Shown here piece by piece: positions 11,102 to 20,081 of a DNA stretch of 64,000 nt (position 1 is its first letter; every line of letters begins with the position of its first letter). A program made the translations under genes and the position numbers. Under the pieces are notes generated by a model. That model searched no databases and had not been told where the DNA came from. It was given only the letters and a program-made list of their open reading frames with translations. The stretch lies in contig NZ_JAZKUG010000001.1 of NCBI RefSeq assembly GCF_036625195.1, positions 1,922,001 to 1,986,000 on the forward strand, given 5' to 3'. This DNA is from Accumulibacter sp. (GTDB lineage Bacteria; Pseudomonadota; Gammaproteobacteria; Burkholderiales; Rhodocyclaceae).

Positions 11102-12574
11102 TCAGGCGCCAAGGCCGGCTGCCAGCCGGGCCAGCGAGGAGGCCATCAGTTGCAGCAGCGGTTGCGGATGCAAGCCGATGCCGACGACGCCCGTGGTCAG
11201 CAGCCAGGCAGCCATGCATTCGACACGACCAAGGTCGGCAAACCAGGCGATGCCGGCCGGCGCAGCACCCATCGCCCGCTCGGGTCCGGTGGACAGGCAG
11301 CGGATGGCGCGCAGGGCACAGGCTGCAGTGACCAGCATCGCAGCCGACAGCGGCAACAGCCAGCCACCCCAGCGGCCGTAGGCGCCGACCAGGACCTGCA
11401 CTTCGGCGACGAAGCCGGCGCTGCCCGGCAGGCCAACGGTAGCCAGCAGGGCGAAGACGATGAAGGCGGCGAAGCGCGGCGCGATCCGGTTCAGCGAGCC
11501 ATAGGCCGCCAGGTCGCGGCTGTGCGTCCGCTCGTAGAGCAGGCCGATGAGCAGGAAGAGCAGTCCGGCGGTCAGGCCGTGTGCGAGCATCTGGGTGAGG
11601 GCGCCGCTGAGGCCGGCCGGGTTGAGGCTGGCAATGCCGAGCAGGACGACGCCCATGTGCGAGATCGACGAGTAGGCGATCATCGCCTTCAGGTCGGTCT
11701 GCCGCCAGGCGAGGACGGCGCCGTAGACCAGGCTGAGGAGTGCCAGCAGCGCCAGCCAGTCCTGCAGTGCGAGCGCCGCCGCCGGCAGCGTCGCGATGGC
11801 ACGGATCAGGCCGTAGGCGCCCATCTTGAGCAGGATGCCGGAGAGCAGGATGGAAATCGGGCTCGGTGCCTCGACGTGCGCCAGCGGCAGCCATCCGTGT
11901 ACCGGCACGATCGGCATCTTGACGCCGAAACCGAGCAGCAGGCCGAGGAAGACCAGCACCTGCGTGCGCACCGGCAAGTGCGTACCACCGGCTGCCATGT
12001 CGGCCATCGCGAAGCTGTGTCCGGGGGCGACGTCGTAGAGCAGCAGCAGGGCGATCAGCATGAACACCGATCCGCCCAGTGTGTAGAGGACGAAATTGAG
12101 CGCCGCGCGATGGCGGTTGGCGCCACCGAGGCGGTCGATGAGGAAGAAGAGGGGGATCAGCGTCAGTTCCCAGCAGACGTAGAACAGCGACCAGTCGCGG
12201 GCCGTGAAAACGATCAGCAGGGCCGTCTCGAGAACCAGCAGCAGCGAAAAGTAGAGCTTGGCGCCGTTGCGCACGCTGCTCGAGGTGAAGATCGCGACGA
12301 AACACAGCAGCGTGGCCAGCAGGATCATCGGCAGCGAGATGCCGTCGACGCCAAGCGCCAGATGCGAGCCGACGCGCGGATTCCACGGCCGGGTCTCGAA
12401 GAACTGGACGTCGGCGGTCGTCGCGTCGAAGCTGGCCAGCAGCAGGATGGCGCAGAGCATCGTCGCGGCCGCGGCGGCGCTCGCCAGATGCCGCATCAGG
12501 TCGACGCTGCGATGGGGCAGCAGGGCAACCACGGCGGCCCCGAGCAGCGGCAGCAGCAGCAGGGTCTTCAGCAT
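11102..12574 (-). CDS. NuoM-like proton-translocating membrane subunit, first gene of the DabA-type cluster
   Basis: A 490-residue membrane protein closely resembling NuoM. It keeps all canonical ion-path residues: Glu in FYVCWELTLIPLFFLI, the loop MPIVPVHGWLPLAHVEAPSPIS, Lys in SGILLKMGAYGLIR, His in AYSSISHMGVVLLG and Glu in LPGSAGFVAEVQVL. The frame is open for 58 codons upstream, but the ATG at 12574 directly precedes the first hydrophobic helix (MLKTLLLLPLLG) and is the better start. It leads a same-strand cluster that continues with dabA 7 bases downstream, and is transcribed away from the acylphosphatase gene, leaving about 200 bases for divergent promoters. Confidence 0.87.
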   Translation of the reverse strand: MLKTLLLLPLLGAAVVALLPHRSVDLMRHLASAAAAATMLCAILLLASFDATTADVQFFETRPWNPRVGSHLALGVDGISLPMILLATLLCFVAIFTSSSVRNGAKLYFSLLLVLETALLIVFTARDWSLFYVCWELTLIPLFFLIDRLGGANRHRAALNFVLYTLGGSVFMLIALLLLYDVAPGHSFAMADMAAGGTHLPVRTQVLVFLGLLLGFGVKMPIVPVHGWLPLAHVEAPSPISILLSGILLKMGAYGLIRAIATLPAAALALQDWLALLALLSLVYGAVLAWRQTDLKAMIAYSSISHMGVVLLGIASLNPAGLSGALTQMLAHGLTAGLLFLLIGLLYERTHSRDLAAYGSLNRIAPRFAAFIVFALLATVGLPGSAGFVAEVQVLVGAYGRWGGWLLPLSAAMLVTAACALRAIRCLSTGPERAMGAAPAGIAWFADLGRVECMAAWLLTTGVVGIGLHPQPLLQLMASSLARLAAGLGA

Positions 12575-12776
12575 GGTCGGATCGCGGTGGCGTGCCGCGC
12601 CGCCGCCCCGCCGGATATTCTTCTCCGCATGGGGGGCGATTATGCCAGCATTGGCGGTCGCCGCCGCCGGTGCCGTGGTCTCGGCGTGTGGGCCCTTGAT
12701 TTTCTCCCTCCCTTCGACGACGATTGTGTCCGTATGGGCCGTCGTCAAGGTCTGGCGAGGGCTCCGGGAATCCGGG

Positions 12777-13070
12777 ATGAGTCGAACGATCTGTCGTCAG
12801 TTGTCGATCCGCGGCCGTGTCCAGGGCGTCGGCTACCGTTGGTCGCTCTGTGCCGAAGCCGGCCGCCTCGGCCTTGCGGGCTGGGTGCGCAATCGCCGCG
12901 ACGGCAGCGTCGAAGCGCTCGTCAGCGGCCCCGTCGAGGCGGTCGAAGCCTTGCTGCTGTGGGCGCACCGCGGGCCATCGATGGCGCGCGTCGACAGCGT
13001 CGTCTGCAGCGAGGGAAACGCCGCCGAGATCGGCGGGCGGACGGGTTTCGACCAGATTGCCAGCCGCTGA
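12777..13070 (+). CDS. acyP: Acylphosphatase
   Basis: A 97-residue cytoplasmic enzyme that hydrolyses acyl phosphates such as carbamoyl phosphate or acetyl phosphate. The signature GRVQGVGYRW (about residues 13-22, with the phosphate-binding Arg) and the catalytic Asn in LAGWVRNRRDGSVEAL are present, and the length is normal for the family. The ATG at 12777 follows a GGGAATCCGGG stretch that could serve as a weak ribosome-binding site. It is transcribed divergently from the DabA-type cluster and is followed 86 bases later by a peroxidase gene on the same strand. Confidence 0.93.
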   Translation: MSRTICRQLSIRGRVQGVGYRWSLCAEAGRLGLAGWVRNRRDGSVEALVSGPVEAVEALLLWAHRGPSMARVDSVVCSEGNAAEIGGRTGFDQIASR

Positions 13071-13156
13071 TCCCGCGCGACGAGCGGACGCGCCAACTTG
13101 CCGATGCCGGACCCGATCAATGCTCACCGCCCGCAAGGGCGCCCTTTCGAACGATC

Positions 13157-14050
13157 ATGGCTGCCGCGATGAACACACCGCAAACCGGAATCCTGCTCCC
13201 CCTGCCGCCTCTCGCGTGCTACCTGACTTTCCTGGGCGAAGACGTGGCGCATGCCGCCGGCTGCCTGCGGGCGCTGGCCGCGCTCGCCGACGGCGAACGG
13301 ACGGTCGTCGGCCTCGGTCGCTCGTTGCTCTCGGCGCTGGCGATCGACATCGACGGGCTGCGGCCGTTCCCGAGTGTCGCCGGGCCGGGGATCGAACTGC
13401 CGGCGACACCGGCAGCCGTCTGGATCTGGCTGCGCGGCGACGACCGCGGCGAACTCCTGCAGCGGGCGCGCCACATCGCGCAGCTGCTGGCACCGGCGTT
13501 CTGCCTCGCGGAGACGATCGATGCCTTCGTGCACGACGGGGGGCGCGACCTGACCGGCTACGAGGATGGCACCGAGAACCCGGTCGGCGAGGCGGCGACG
13601 GCCGCCGCGATCGTCGGCGCCGGGCGGCCGCTGCTGGCGGGGTCGAGCTTCGTTGCCGTGCAGCGCTGGCTGCACGATCTCGGCCGCTTCGAGCAGATGC
13701 CGTCCGACGAGCGCGACCGCTGCATCGGCCGCCGCCGGTGCGACAACGAGGAGATCGACGATGCACCGGCATCGGCGCACGTCCAGCGCACGGCGCAGGA
13801 GCGCTTCACGCCGCCGGCCTTCGTCCTGCGCCGTTCGATGCCGTGGGCCGAAGGCCCTCGCGGCGGACTGGTGTTCGTTGCCTTCGCCACCTCGTTCGAT
13901 CCCTTCGAGGCGCAGTTGCGGCGAATGGTCGGCAGCGAGGACGGCATCGTCGATGCCCTCTTCCGCTTCACCCGGCCACTGTCCGGAGCCTATTTCTGGT
14001 GCCCGGCGATGCGCGCCGGCCGCCTCGACCTGTCGCCGCTGGAGATCTAG
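13157..14050 (+). CDS. Dyp-type (dye-decolorizing) heme peroxidase
   Basis: A 297-residue protein of the Dyp peroxidase family, YfeX-like in length. The GxxDG motif appears as GYEDGTENP near residue 135, carrying the distal Asp needed to activate hydrogen peroxide. The likely proximal heme-ligand His is in ASAHVQRTAQERF (about residue 213), and the C-terminal GLVFVAFATSFDPFEAQLRRM block is typical. No signal peptide is seen, so the enzyme should be cytoplasmic. ATG at 13157 is used; an in-frame ATG at 13169 is also possible. The physiological substrate is unknown. Confidence 0.9.
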   Translation: MAAAMNTPQTGILLPLPPLACYLTFLGEDVAHAAGCLRALAALADGERTVVGLGRSLLSALAIDIDGLRPFPSVAGPGIELPATPAAVWIWLRGDDRGELLQRARHIAQLLAPAFCLAETIDAFVHDGGRDLTGYEDGTENPVGEAATAAAIVGAGRPLLAGSSFVAVQRWLHDLGRFEQMPSDERDRCIGRRRCDNEEIDDAPASAHVQRTAQERFTPPAFVLRRSMPWAEGPRGGLVFVAFATSFDPFEAQLRRMVGSEDGIVDALFRFTRPLSGAYFWCPAMRAGRLDLSPLEI

Positions 14051-14180
14051 CGGCGGTCGCCGCGCGGCGTCGGCCAGCCGGCCCGCGCCGGGGCGGGGCG
14101 GGTTACAGGCGGTTACAGGAGCTCACGAATGATCCCCGATCGCCGGTCATCCTGGTTGGCAACGCCGCGTTATTCGCTAC

Positions 14181-14558
14181 ATGAAAACGACCATCACCGG
14201 CATCTCCCTCGCGCTGAGCCTGACGCTCGGCTTCTCTTCCACCGCCTTCGCCGATCATCGCCACCATCGGGGTGACTATCGGGGACATTACGCGGGCGAT
14301 TACCGGGGCGGCCATCACGGCCCGCGCGCGTACCCGGCCTACCGCCCTGAACGGCCGCACAGGCCGTCCTGGATCGCTCCGGCAGCGGTGCTGGCGATAG
14401 CCGGCGTCGCCGCTGGCGTGGCGGCTTCGACCTACCAGGCGCCGCCACCGGTCTACGTCGCGCCGCCGCCAGTCTACGTGCCACCGCCCCGCACGGTCTA
14501 CGTCGTGCCGGCACCCGTGCCCTACCCACCGCCGCCGGTTCGCTACTGGGGCTACTGA
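14181..14558 (+). CDS. Small secreted protein with proline/tyrosine-rich tail, unknown function
   Basis: A 125-residue unknown with a good signal peptide (MKTTITGISLALSLTLGFSS..AFA, cleavage after about residue 24). The mature part is basic and rich in His, Arg, Gly and Tyr. A short hydrophobic helix follows (about residues 65-83, APAAVLAIAGVAAGVAAS). The tail repeats PPPVYV twice and then continues with VPAPVPYPPPPV. Such small proteins with a central helix and Pro/Tyr-rich tail are common in Proteobacteria and are usually left unnamed. Export to the periplasm or outer envelope is inferred from the signal peptide. It precedes an M23 peptidase gene by 74 bases. Confidence 0.75.
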   Translation: MKTTITGISLALSLTLGFSSTAFADHRHHRGDYRGHYAGDYRGGHHGPRAYPAYRPERPHRPSWIAPAAVLAIAGVAAGVAASTYQAPPPVYVAPPPVYVPPPRTVYVVPAPVPYPPPPVRYWGY

Positions 14559-14632
14559 GCCGCTTGCCTGCCGCTGGCAGGTGCTTGCCGTCGCCGGCAG
14601 TCGCCGGCGATCGCTGCCCTGCCGAGGGCGGG

Positions 14633-15544
14633 ATGGTGGGCCGACGTCTTGGTCCACGACTGCTCTGCGGCCTGCTGCTCGCGGGTGTTCTGGCGGGCCC
14701 CGCCGCTGCGACCCGGGTGGGTTACCCGTTCACCGTTGCCGTCGAGGCCGCGCCTGGCGGCCACCGTCTGGTCGGGCTCAACCGCGGGCCGGCGCCGGTA
14801 TCGGTGCGGTTGCTGCTGGCGGATGTCGACAACGTCCGCGCCGATGCGCTGCTGCCGGTGTATGCGGTGCTCGCGCCCCAAAGCCAGGCGGTCCTGCTGC
14901 AGGTGCGTCCGGCCGTCGCCGGGCGCCCGTATCGTTTCAGCAGCGAGGCGGTCCATGTCATCGGCAGTTACCGCGCGCAACCCGACGCGAACTTCGCCTA
15001 CCGACTCCCCTTCGCTCCGGGTCACCGCGCCGTCGTCAGCCAGAGTCCCGATGGCCCGCGGCTGACTCACGACACGGCCGACAGCGAGTACGCGATCGAT
15101 TTCGCCATGCCGGCAGGAACGCCGGTCGTCGCCGCGCGCGACGGTCTCGTCATCGAGGCCGAGTTCGCCAACCGCGCCGGCGGCCGGGATCGCCGCTTGC
15201 TCGCCAGGGCCAACGTCGTTCGCATCCTGCATGCCGACGGCAGCATCGCCAGTTACGCCCACCTGGCCCACGTCGCCAGCGCCCCGGTGGCGATCGGCGA
15301 CAAGCTGCAGGCCGGCACCGTCATCGGCGGGGTCGGCGCGACCGGCTACAGTGGCGGTCCGCATCTTCACTTCGTGGTGCAGAAAGTCGTCGGCAGCAGC
15401 ACCGGTTTCGCCAGCGTCTCGCTGCCCGTTCGCTTCCTGCTCGGCAGTCCGCCACGCGTCGCCAGTGTGGCGTATGGGCAGCGTTTGCGCGCCGACGAAG
15501 CACCGACGAGCACTGCCGACCGAGCAGCGAAGCCGGATCCTTGA
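14633..15544 (+). CDS. M23-family metallopeptidase (LytM-like), secreted
   Basis: A 303-residue exported protein with an N-terminal signal (RRLGPRLLCGLLLAGVLAGPAAA). The N-terminal 150 residues form an unassigned beta-rich region. The C-terminal M23 domain carries the zinc-site motifs: His in LTHDTADSEYAIDF with the Asp of IDF, then AMPAGTPVVAARDGLV, and GPHLHF with the HxH pair (about residues 242-245). M23 enzymes cut peptide cross-links in peptidoglycan or act as activators of amidases. The ATG at 14633 has GAGGGCGGG just upstream and directly precedes the signal peptide. The frame extends 23 codons further upstream without support. Confidence 0.86.
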   Translation: MVGRRLGPRLLCGLLLAGVLAGPAAATRVGYPFTVAVEAAPGGHRLVGLNRGPAPVSVRLLLADVDNVRADALLPVYAVLAPQSQAVLLQVRPAVAGRPYRFSSEAVHVIGSYRAQPDANFAYRLPFAPGHRAVVSQSPDGPRLTHDTADSEYAIDFAMPAGTPVVAARDGLVIEAEFANRAGGRDRRLLARANVVRILHADGSIASYAHLAHVASAPVAIGDKLQAGTVIGGVGATGYSGGPHLHFVVQKVVGSSTGFASVSLPVRFLLGSPPRVASVAYGQRLRADEAPTSTADRAAKPDP

Positions 15545-15695
15545 CCGGCGACCGCCAGGCCGGAGGCCGTCATCGGCAGCGACGCGGCGTGGACGGTTGG
15601 CGTCGCCGGCTGGTTGACGGCGGGCCCGCGCGGGTCGCATACTCGACGCGGGGTTGAGGGTGACGCTTTCTTGACGGTTGATGGGAGGGGCAGCC

Positions 15696-17096
15696 ATGCT
15701 CGGCATTCTGGGGATTCTGGTCTCACTTCTGCTGCTGATCGTTCTCGCCTATCGCGGCTGGAACGTCATCCTGATTGCACCGATCTGTGCCCTCGTCGCC
15801 CTGCTGCTGGGCGACTTCGATGCGCCGATCCTCGCCACCTACACGCAGGTGTTCATGCCCGCGCTGGGCAACTACCTGATCAAGTTCTTCCCGCTCTTCC
15901 TGCTCGGTGCCGTGTTCGGCAAGCTGATGGACGATTCCGGCTGTGCGCGCACGATCGCCCACGGCATCGTCGAATGGACGGGCAAGGAGCGCGCGATCAT
16001 CGCCATCATCCTGGCTTGCGGCGTCCTCACCTATGGCGGCGTGTCGCTGTTCGTCGTCGCCTTTGCCGTCTTTCCCGTCGCCATCCAGATGTTCCGCGAG
16101 GGCAATCTACCGAAGCGGCTGATTCCCGCCACCATCGCGCTCGGCTCCTTCACCTTCACGATGTCGGCACTGCCCGGCTCGCCGGCGATCCAGAACGCCA
16201 TCCCGATGCCCTACTTCCATACCGACGCCTTCGCCGCTCCGGGCCTCGGCCTGATTGCCGGCGTCCTCATGTTCGCCTGCGGCAGCCTGTGGTTGATGCT
16301 GCGCGCGCGCCGTGCCCGCGCGGCCGGCGAGGGCTTCGGTGACGCGGCGCCGGCCGTTGGGCCGGCCTCGGCGGCGGCGATGCCGCTGGGCGAAATGCCG
16401 TCGTTTGCCGTCGCCATCACGCCGGTGATCCTCGTGCTGGCGATCAACTTCGTCTTCAGCAAGTACGTCATTGGCGACCTCGACACCGCGTACCTGGCGA
16501 CGCCGAAGTACGGCAAGACGACGGTCTCTGCGGTCGGTGGTACCTGGGCGATCATCGTCGCCATGCTGACTGCCTGCGTCGTGCTGATCGCCCTCACCTG
16601 GCGGCGATTCCAGAGCGTCCGCCAGTCGCTGAACGAGGGGGCGCTCGGTTCGATGCTGCCGATCCTCAATGTCGGTTCGGAGGTCGCCTACGGCGGCGTC
16701 ATCGCCAGTCTCGCCGCCTTTGCGATCATCAAGGACTGGTTGATGGGGCTGACCGACAATCCGGTCATCGGGCTGGCGATCATCGTCAACGTGCTCGCCG
16801 GCATCACCGGTTCGGCGTCGGGCGGCATGAGCATCGCCCTGCAGGCGGTCGGGCAGCAGTACCTCGAGCTGGCGCAGGCGGCCGGACTCAGTCCGCAGAT
16901 CCTGCACCGCGTCGCGGCGTTGGCCTCGGGTGGTCTCGATGCGCTGCCGCACAACGGCGCCGTGATCACGCTGCTGGCCATTTGCGGGCTGAACCACAAG
17001 CAGTCGTACTTCGACATCTTCATGGTGGCGGTCGCCTTTCCGCTCCTGTCGATGCTGCTGGTGATCGTGCTCAACGGCCTCTTCGGCACCTTTTGA
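15696..17096 (+). CDS. GntP-family permease (organic acid/proton symporter)
   Basis: A 466-residue inner-membrane transporter of the GntP family, with about 12 hydrophobic segments. Typical stretches are LACGVLTYGGVSLFVVAFAV and IALGSFTFTMSALPGSPAIQ, plus GGLDALPHNGAVITLLAI near the C-terminus. The family imports gluconate, D-3-hydroxybutyrate and other small hydroxy acids with protons; the exact substrate is not readable. The start at 15696 has a strong GGAGGGG ribosome-binding site 6 bases upstream, better than the earlier in-frame ATG at 15681. The next gene, a periplasmic binding protein, starts 11 bases after the stop, so they are probably one transcript. Confidence 0.88.
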   Translation: MLGILGILVSLLLLIVLAYRGWNVILIAPICALVALLLGDFDAPILATYTQVFMPALGNYLIKFFPLFLLGAVFGKLMDDSGCARTIAHGIVEWTGKERAIIAIILACGVLTYGGVSLFVVAFAVFPVAIQMFREGNLPKRLIPATIALGSFTFTMSALPGSPAIQNAIPMPYFHTDAFAAPGLGLIAGVLMFACGSLWLMLRARRARAAGEGFGDAAPAVGPASAAAMPLGEMPSFAVAITPVILVLAINFVFSKYVIGDLDTAYLATPKYGKTTVSAVGGTWAIIVAMLTACVVLIALTWRRFQSVRQSLNEGALGSMLPILNVGSEVAYGGVIASLAAFAIIKDWLMGLTDNPVIGLAIIVNVLAGITGSASGGMSIALQAVGQQYLELAQAAGLSPQILHRVAALASGGLDALPHNGAVITLLAICGLNHKQSYFDIFMVAVAFPLLSMLLVIVLNGLFGTF

Positions 17097-17107
17097 GGGA
17101 GGGAACC

Positions 17108-17929
17108 GTGCGCATCCTGACGCTCCTCCTGGCCGCGCTCGCCGTCTGTGCGCCCGCTTTCGCGCAGGGACAGGCGCGGACGAAGGAACTGCGCCTGCTG
17201 GCCGCCGAACTGCCGCCCTACACGTTCCAGGTCCCACCGGCCAGCGTCAGCGAGACGCCCGGGGTCGATCATGGCGTGGTGCTCGAGGTCGTCGGCGAGA
17301 TGGCGCGGCGCATCGGCCACAGTGGCCTGGTCGAGTTCATGCCCTGGGGCGAAGCCCAGCGCCTGGCGCAGACGCAGCCCAACATCGGCATCCTGGCGCT
17401 GACGCGAACGCCCGAACGCGAGGCGCACTACCGCTGGCTGGCGCGCATCGTCACCGACGACCTGATCCTGGTCGGTGGCCAGGGGATCGACGTGGCCAGT
17501 CTCGACCGGGTGCGTGACCGGCCGGTCGGCGTCCTCGCCCGTTCGGGCGCCGAGGCGCTGCTCAGGGAACGCGGCTTCAGCCGCATCAAGGCGCAGCCGG
17601 AGGAATGGATGAACGCACGCCTGATGCAGCAGCGACGGATCGATGCCTGGCTGGCACCACGGCTGATGGTCATCCATGCGATGCGCGAGGTCGGCGGCAA
17701 CCTGGCGGCCCTCAACTTCGGAGAAATCGTTCGCCCGAGCGAGATCTACCTCGCGGCATCGAAGGACCTGCCCGACGCCGAGGCGGAGAAATGGGCGAAG
17801 GCGCTGGCGGCGATGCAAGCCGATGGCAGCTACCAGCGGATCGTCGACGAGTACGGTCGCCTGCAGATCAGGCCGATACCGGACGAAATCAGGCGCCGCT
17901 TCGCGCAGCCCGTGTGGGAAGGCCGCTAG
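17108..17929 (+). CDS. Periplasmic solute-binding protein, family 3
   Basis: A 273-residue secreted protein: signal peptide MRILTLLLAALAVCAPAFAQ, then a family-3 binding fold starting KELRLLAAELPPYTF. The pattern VVLEVVGEMARRIG, PWGEAQRLAQTQPNIGILALTRTPERE and the C-terminal AAMQADGSYQRIVDEYGR are typical of this family, which binds amino acids or small organic acids. The GTG start at 17108 follows GAGGGAGGGAA, which overlaps the permease stop. There is no ABC permease or ATPase nearby. It may be a stand-alone sensor or binding protein, or work with a distant transporter. Confidence 0.82.
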   Translation: MRILTLLLAALAVCAPAFAQGQARTKELRLLAAELPPYTFQVPPASVSETPGVDHGVVLEVVGEMARRIGHSGLVEFMPWGEAQRLAQTQPNIGILALTRTPEREAHYRWLARIVTDDLILVGGQGIDVASLDRVRDRPVGVLARSGAEALLRERGFSRIKAQPEEWMNARLMQQRRIDAWLAPRLMVIHAMREVGGNLAALNFGEIVRPSEIYLAASKDLPDAEAEKWAKALAAMQADGSYQRIVDEYGRLQIRPIPDEIRRRFAQPVWEGR

Positions 17930-17962
17930 GTTCCGGCGGCGGGGCGCGGGCGGCTGGCGACG

Positions 17963-18871
17963 ATGGACCGGCGGACACCCCCCGGCGTTGCCGCTTTCGC
18001 GCTGATGCTGCTGCTCTGCGCGACCTGGGGCTTCCAGCAGGTCACGATCAAGATCGCCAGCGAGGGAATCAGCCCGGTTCTGCAGGCCGGGCTGCGCTCG
18101 GCGATCGCCCTCTTGCTGCTGCTCGGCTGGGCCCGCTGGCGACGCCTGCCGCTGGCTGAAGCCGACGGCACGCTGCGTTGCGGCCTCCTTGCCGGACTGC
18201 TGTTCGCGCTCGAGTTCGTCTTCATCTATGTCGGCCTGTCCTACACGACGGCCTCGCGCATGATCGTCGTGCTGTACACGGCGCCCTGTCTCACGGTTCT
18301 CGGCCTGCATCTCTTCGTCGCCGGCGAACGGATGCGCTGGCGACATTTCCTCGGCGTCGGGCTGGCCTTTTTTGGCATCTTCCTCGCCTTCGCCGGCAGG
18401 AGCGGCAGCCAACCCGACGCCTGTATCGGCGACCTCCTGGGGTTGCTGGCGGCGATCGGCTGGGCGGCGACGACCGTCCTGATCCGGGCGACGTCGCTGG
18501 CGACGATCAGCGCGAGCAAGGTCCTCTTCTACCAGCTTGCGGTATCGACGCTGCTCATGCTGCCGCTCTCGCCACTCCTCGGCGAGAGCGGAATCGGCAA
18601 GCTGAGCGGCCCGGTGCTGCTGGCGCTGGCCTATCAGGGCGTGATCGTCGCCTTTGCCAGCTACCTGACGTGGTTCTGGTTGCTCACCCGCTACCTGACC
18701 GCACGCCTCTCGGTCTTCTCCTTCCTGACGCCGCTGTTCGGCGTCGCCTTCGGCGTCCTCCTGCTTGGCGACCGCCTGACGCCGGGCTTCGTTGTCGCCG
18801 TGATCTGCGTCAGCACGGGCATCGTTCTGGTGAACCTGCCGGTCCGCCGGCAGGGTGACGCTGCCGGTTGA
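17963..18871 (+). CDS. EamA/DMT-family transporter
   Basis: A 302-residue inner-membrane protein with about ten hydrophobic helices and two EamA repeats, beginning LLLCATWGFQQVTIKIASEGISPVLQAGLRS and, in the second half, GLLAAIGWAATTVLIRATSLA. The family exports metabolites such as amino acids. The substrate is unknown. It starts 33 bases after the binding-protein gene and runs towards the flagellar genes, which are on the other strand. The ATG at 17963 starts just before the first helix. Confidence 0.86.
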   Translation: MDRRTPPGVAAFALMLLLCATWGFQQVTIKIASEGISPVLQAGLRSAIALLLLLGWARWRRLPLAEADGTLRCGLLAGLLFALEFVFIYVGLSYTTASRMIVVLYTAPCLTVLGLHLFVAGERMRWRHFLGVGLAFFGIFLAFAGRSGSQPDACIGDLLGLLAAIGWAATTVLIRATSLATISASKVLFYQLAVSTLLMLPLSPLLGESGIGKLSGPVLLALAYQGVIVAFASYLTWFWLLTRYLTARLSVFSFLTPLFGVAFGVLLLGDRLTPGFVVAVICVSTGIVLVNLPVRRQGDAAG

Positions 18872-19018
18872 CGACCACGCTCCGGCCGCTGCCCGAATGG
18901 TTGCCGCTCCGGGGAGGTGGGCGTGGCCGTCTCGTCCGTTCTGGCCGGCCTGGTCGATGCGCCCCGCCAGAAGACGGGCGCGGCCTGCGCCGCTGTGCCG
19001 GCATCGTGACGCCCCCGG

Positions 19019-19804
19019 CTACGGCCGCTGCACGGCGAAGGGGCCGAGCATCGACTGCAGACCCTGCTCGAAAAGCTCCAGCATGGGCTGCGCGAGATGC
19101 GCCAGGCCGAACATCAGGGCGGCAAAACCGAGGGCAATCGTCAGCGGAAAGCCGATCGCCATCAGGTTGAGCTGTGGTGCGGCGCGGCCGAGGATGGCCA
19201 GCGCCAGGTTGGTGATCAGCAGCGCGACGACGATCGGCAGCGCCAGTAGGAGTCCGTACGAGAAGATGACGCCGCCGGCGCCTGCCAATTGCCACCAGGT
19301 GTCGGGCCAGAGACGGGTGGCGCCGACCGGCATGAGACTGAAACTGTGGGTCAGGGTGGCGATGACCATCAGATGGCCGTTGATCACCATGAACACCAGC
19401 AGCGCGAGCAGGCCAAGGAATTCGGAGACGACAACGGTCTGTCCGGCAGTCTGCGGGTCATAGGAACTGGCAAAGCCGATTCCCATCTGCAGGCTGATCA
19501 GGCTGCCGGCCATGTCGATGGCGCTGAACACGAGGCGCATGGCAAAGCCCATCGCAAAGCCGATCAGTATCTGTTGTGCGAGCAGCAGCAGGCCGACTCC
19601 CGAACCCGGGTCGACGACCGGCATCGGCGGCAGCACCGGGGCGACGCCGAGCGTCACGGCGAGACCGGTGAGCAGTCGCACGCGCACCGGCAGTGCCGGG
19701 TTGTTGAATGGCGGTGCCGTGGCCAGCAGCGCCAGGACGCGGGCCAGCGGAAAGAAGAAGGCGACGACCCAGGCGTTGATCTCGGCGCTGCTGAGGCTGA
19801 TCAT
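19019..19804 (-). CDS. fliR: Flagellar export gate protein FliR
   Basis: A 261-residue, multi-spanning membrane protein and part of the core gate of the flagellar type III export apparatus, together with FliP and FliQ. Family features include the N-terminal INAWVVAFFFPLARVLALLATAP, the MGFAMRLVFSAIDMAGSLISLQMGIGFA segment and the C-terminal FGLAHLAQPMLELFEQGLQ. The length is normal. It is the last gene of the fliK-to-fliR run, 7 bases after the fliQ stop. Transcription should come from the sigma-54 promoter before fliK. Confidence 0.96.
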   Translation of the reverse strand: MISLSSAEINAWVVAFFFPLARVLALLATAPPFNNPALPVRVRLLTGLAVTLGVAPVLPPMPVVDPGSGVGLLLLAQQILIGFAMGFAMRLVFSAIDMAGSLISLQMGIGFASSYDPQTAGQTVVVSEFLGLLALLVFMVINGHLMVIATLTHSFSLMPVGATRLWPDTWWQLAGAGGVIFSYGLLLALPIVVALLITNLALAILGRAAPQLNLMAIGFPLTIALGFAALMFGLAHLAQPMLELFEQGLQSMLGPFAVQRP

Positions 19805-19811
19805 CGGGGCT

Positions 19812-20081
19812 TCAGCCGATCAGTTGGGGAATGCTCTCGAACAGTCGTCGCACGTAGTCGACCATCAGCTGCAGCATCCAGGGTCCGGCAGCGAGCAGGA
19901 CCAGGAAGACGCCGACCAGCTTCGGGATGAAGGAGAGGGTCTGCTCGTTGATCTGCGTCGCCGCCTGAAAGACGCTGACGACGAGGCCGATCAGCAGGGC
20001 TGCGAGAAGCAGCGGCGCGGCGAGCAGCAAGGTCATCTCGACCGCCTGCCGCCCGATCTCCATCACCGTTTCGGGGGTCAT
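19812..20081 (-). CDS. fliQ: Flagellar export gate protein FliQ
   Basis: An 89-residue protein with two membrane helices, the normal FliQ length. It starts MTPETVMEIGRQAVEMTLLLAAPLLLAALLIGLVVSVFQAATQINEQTLSFIPK, a very conserved family stretch. With FliP and FliR it forms the helical export gate through which rod, hook and filament subunits leave the cell. The ATG start overlaps the fliP stop in an ATGA junction. Confidence 0.97.
   Translation of the reverse strand: MTPETVMEIGRQAVEMTLLLAAPLLLAALLIGLVVSVFQAATQINEQTLSFIPKLVGVFLVLLAAGPWMLQLMVDYVRRLFESIPQLIG

Noticed and set aside
13080..13150. Possible CRISPR or phage-related remnant after the acylphosphatase
   Set aside because: No spaced repeats and no phage-like gene; it is ordinary intergenic sequence.
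14100..14120. Direct repeat GGTTACAGGCGGTTACAGG
   Set aside because: Two 8-base copies before a small gene are too short to call an operator with any confidence.
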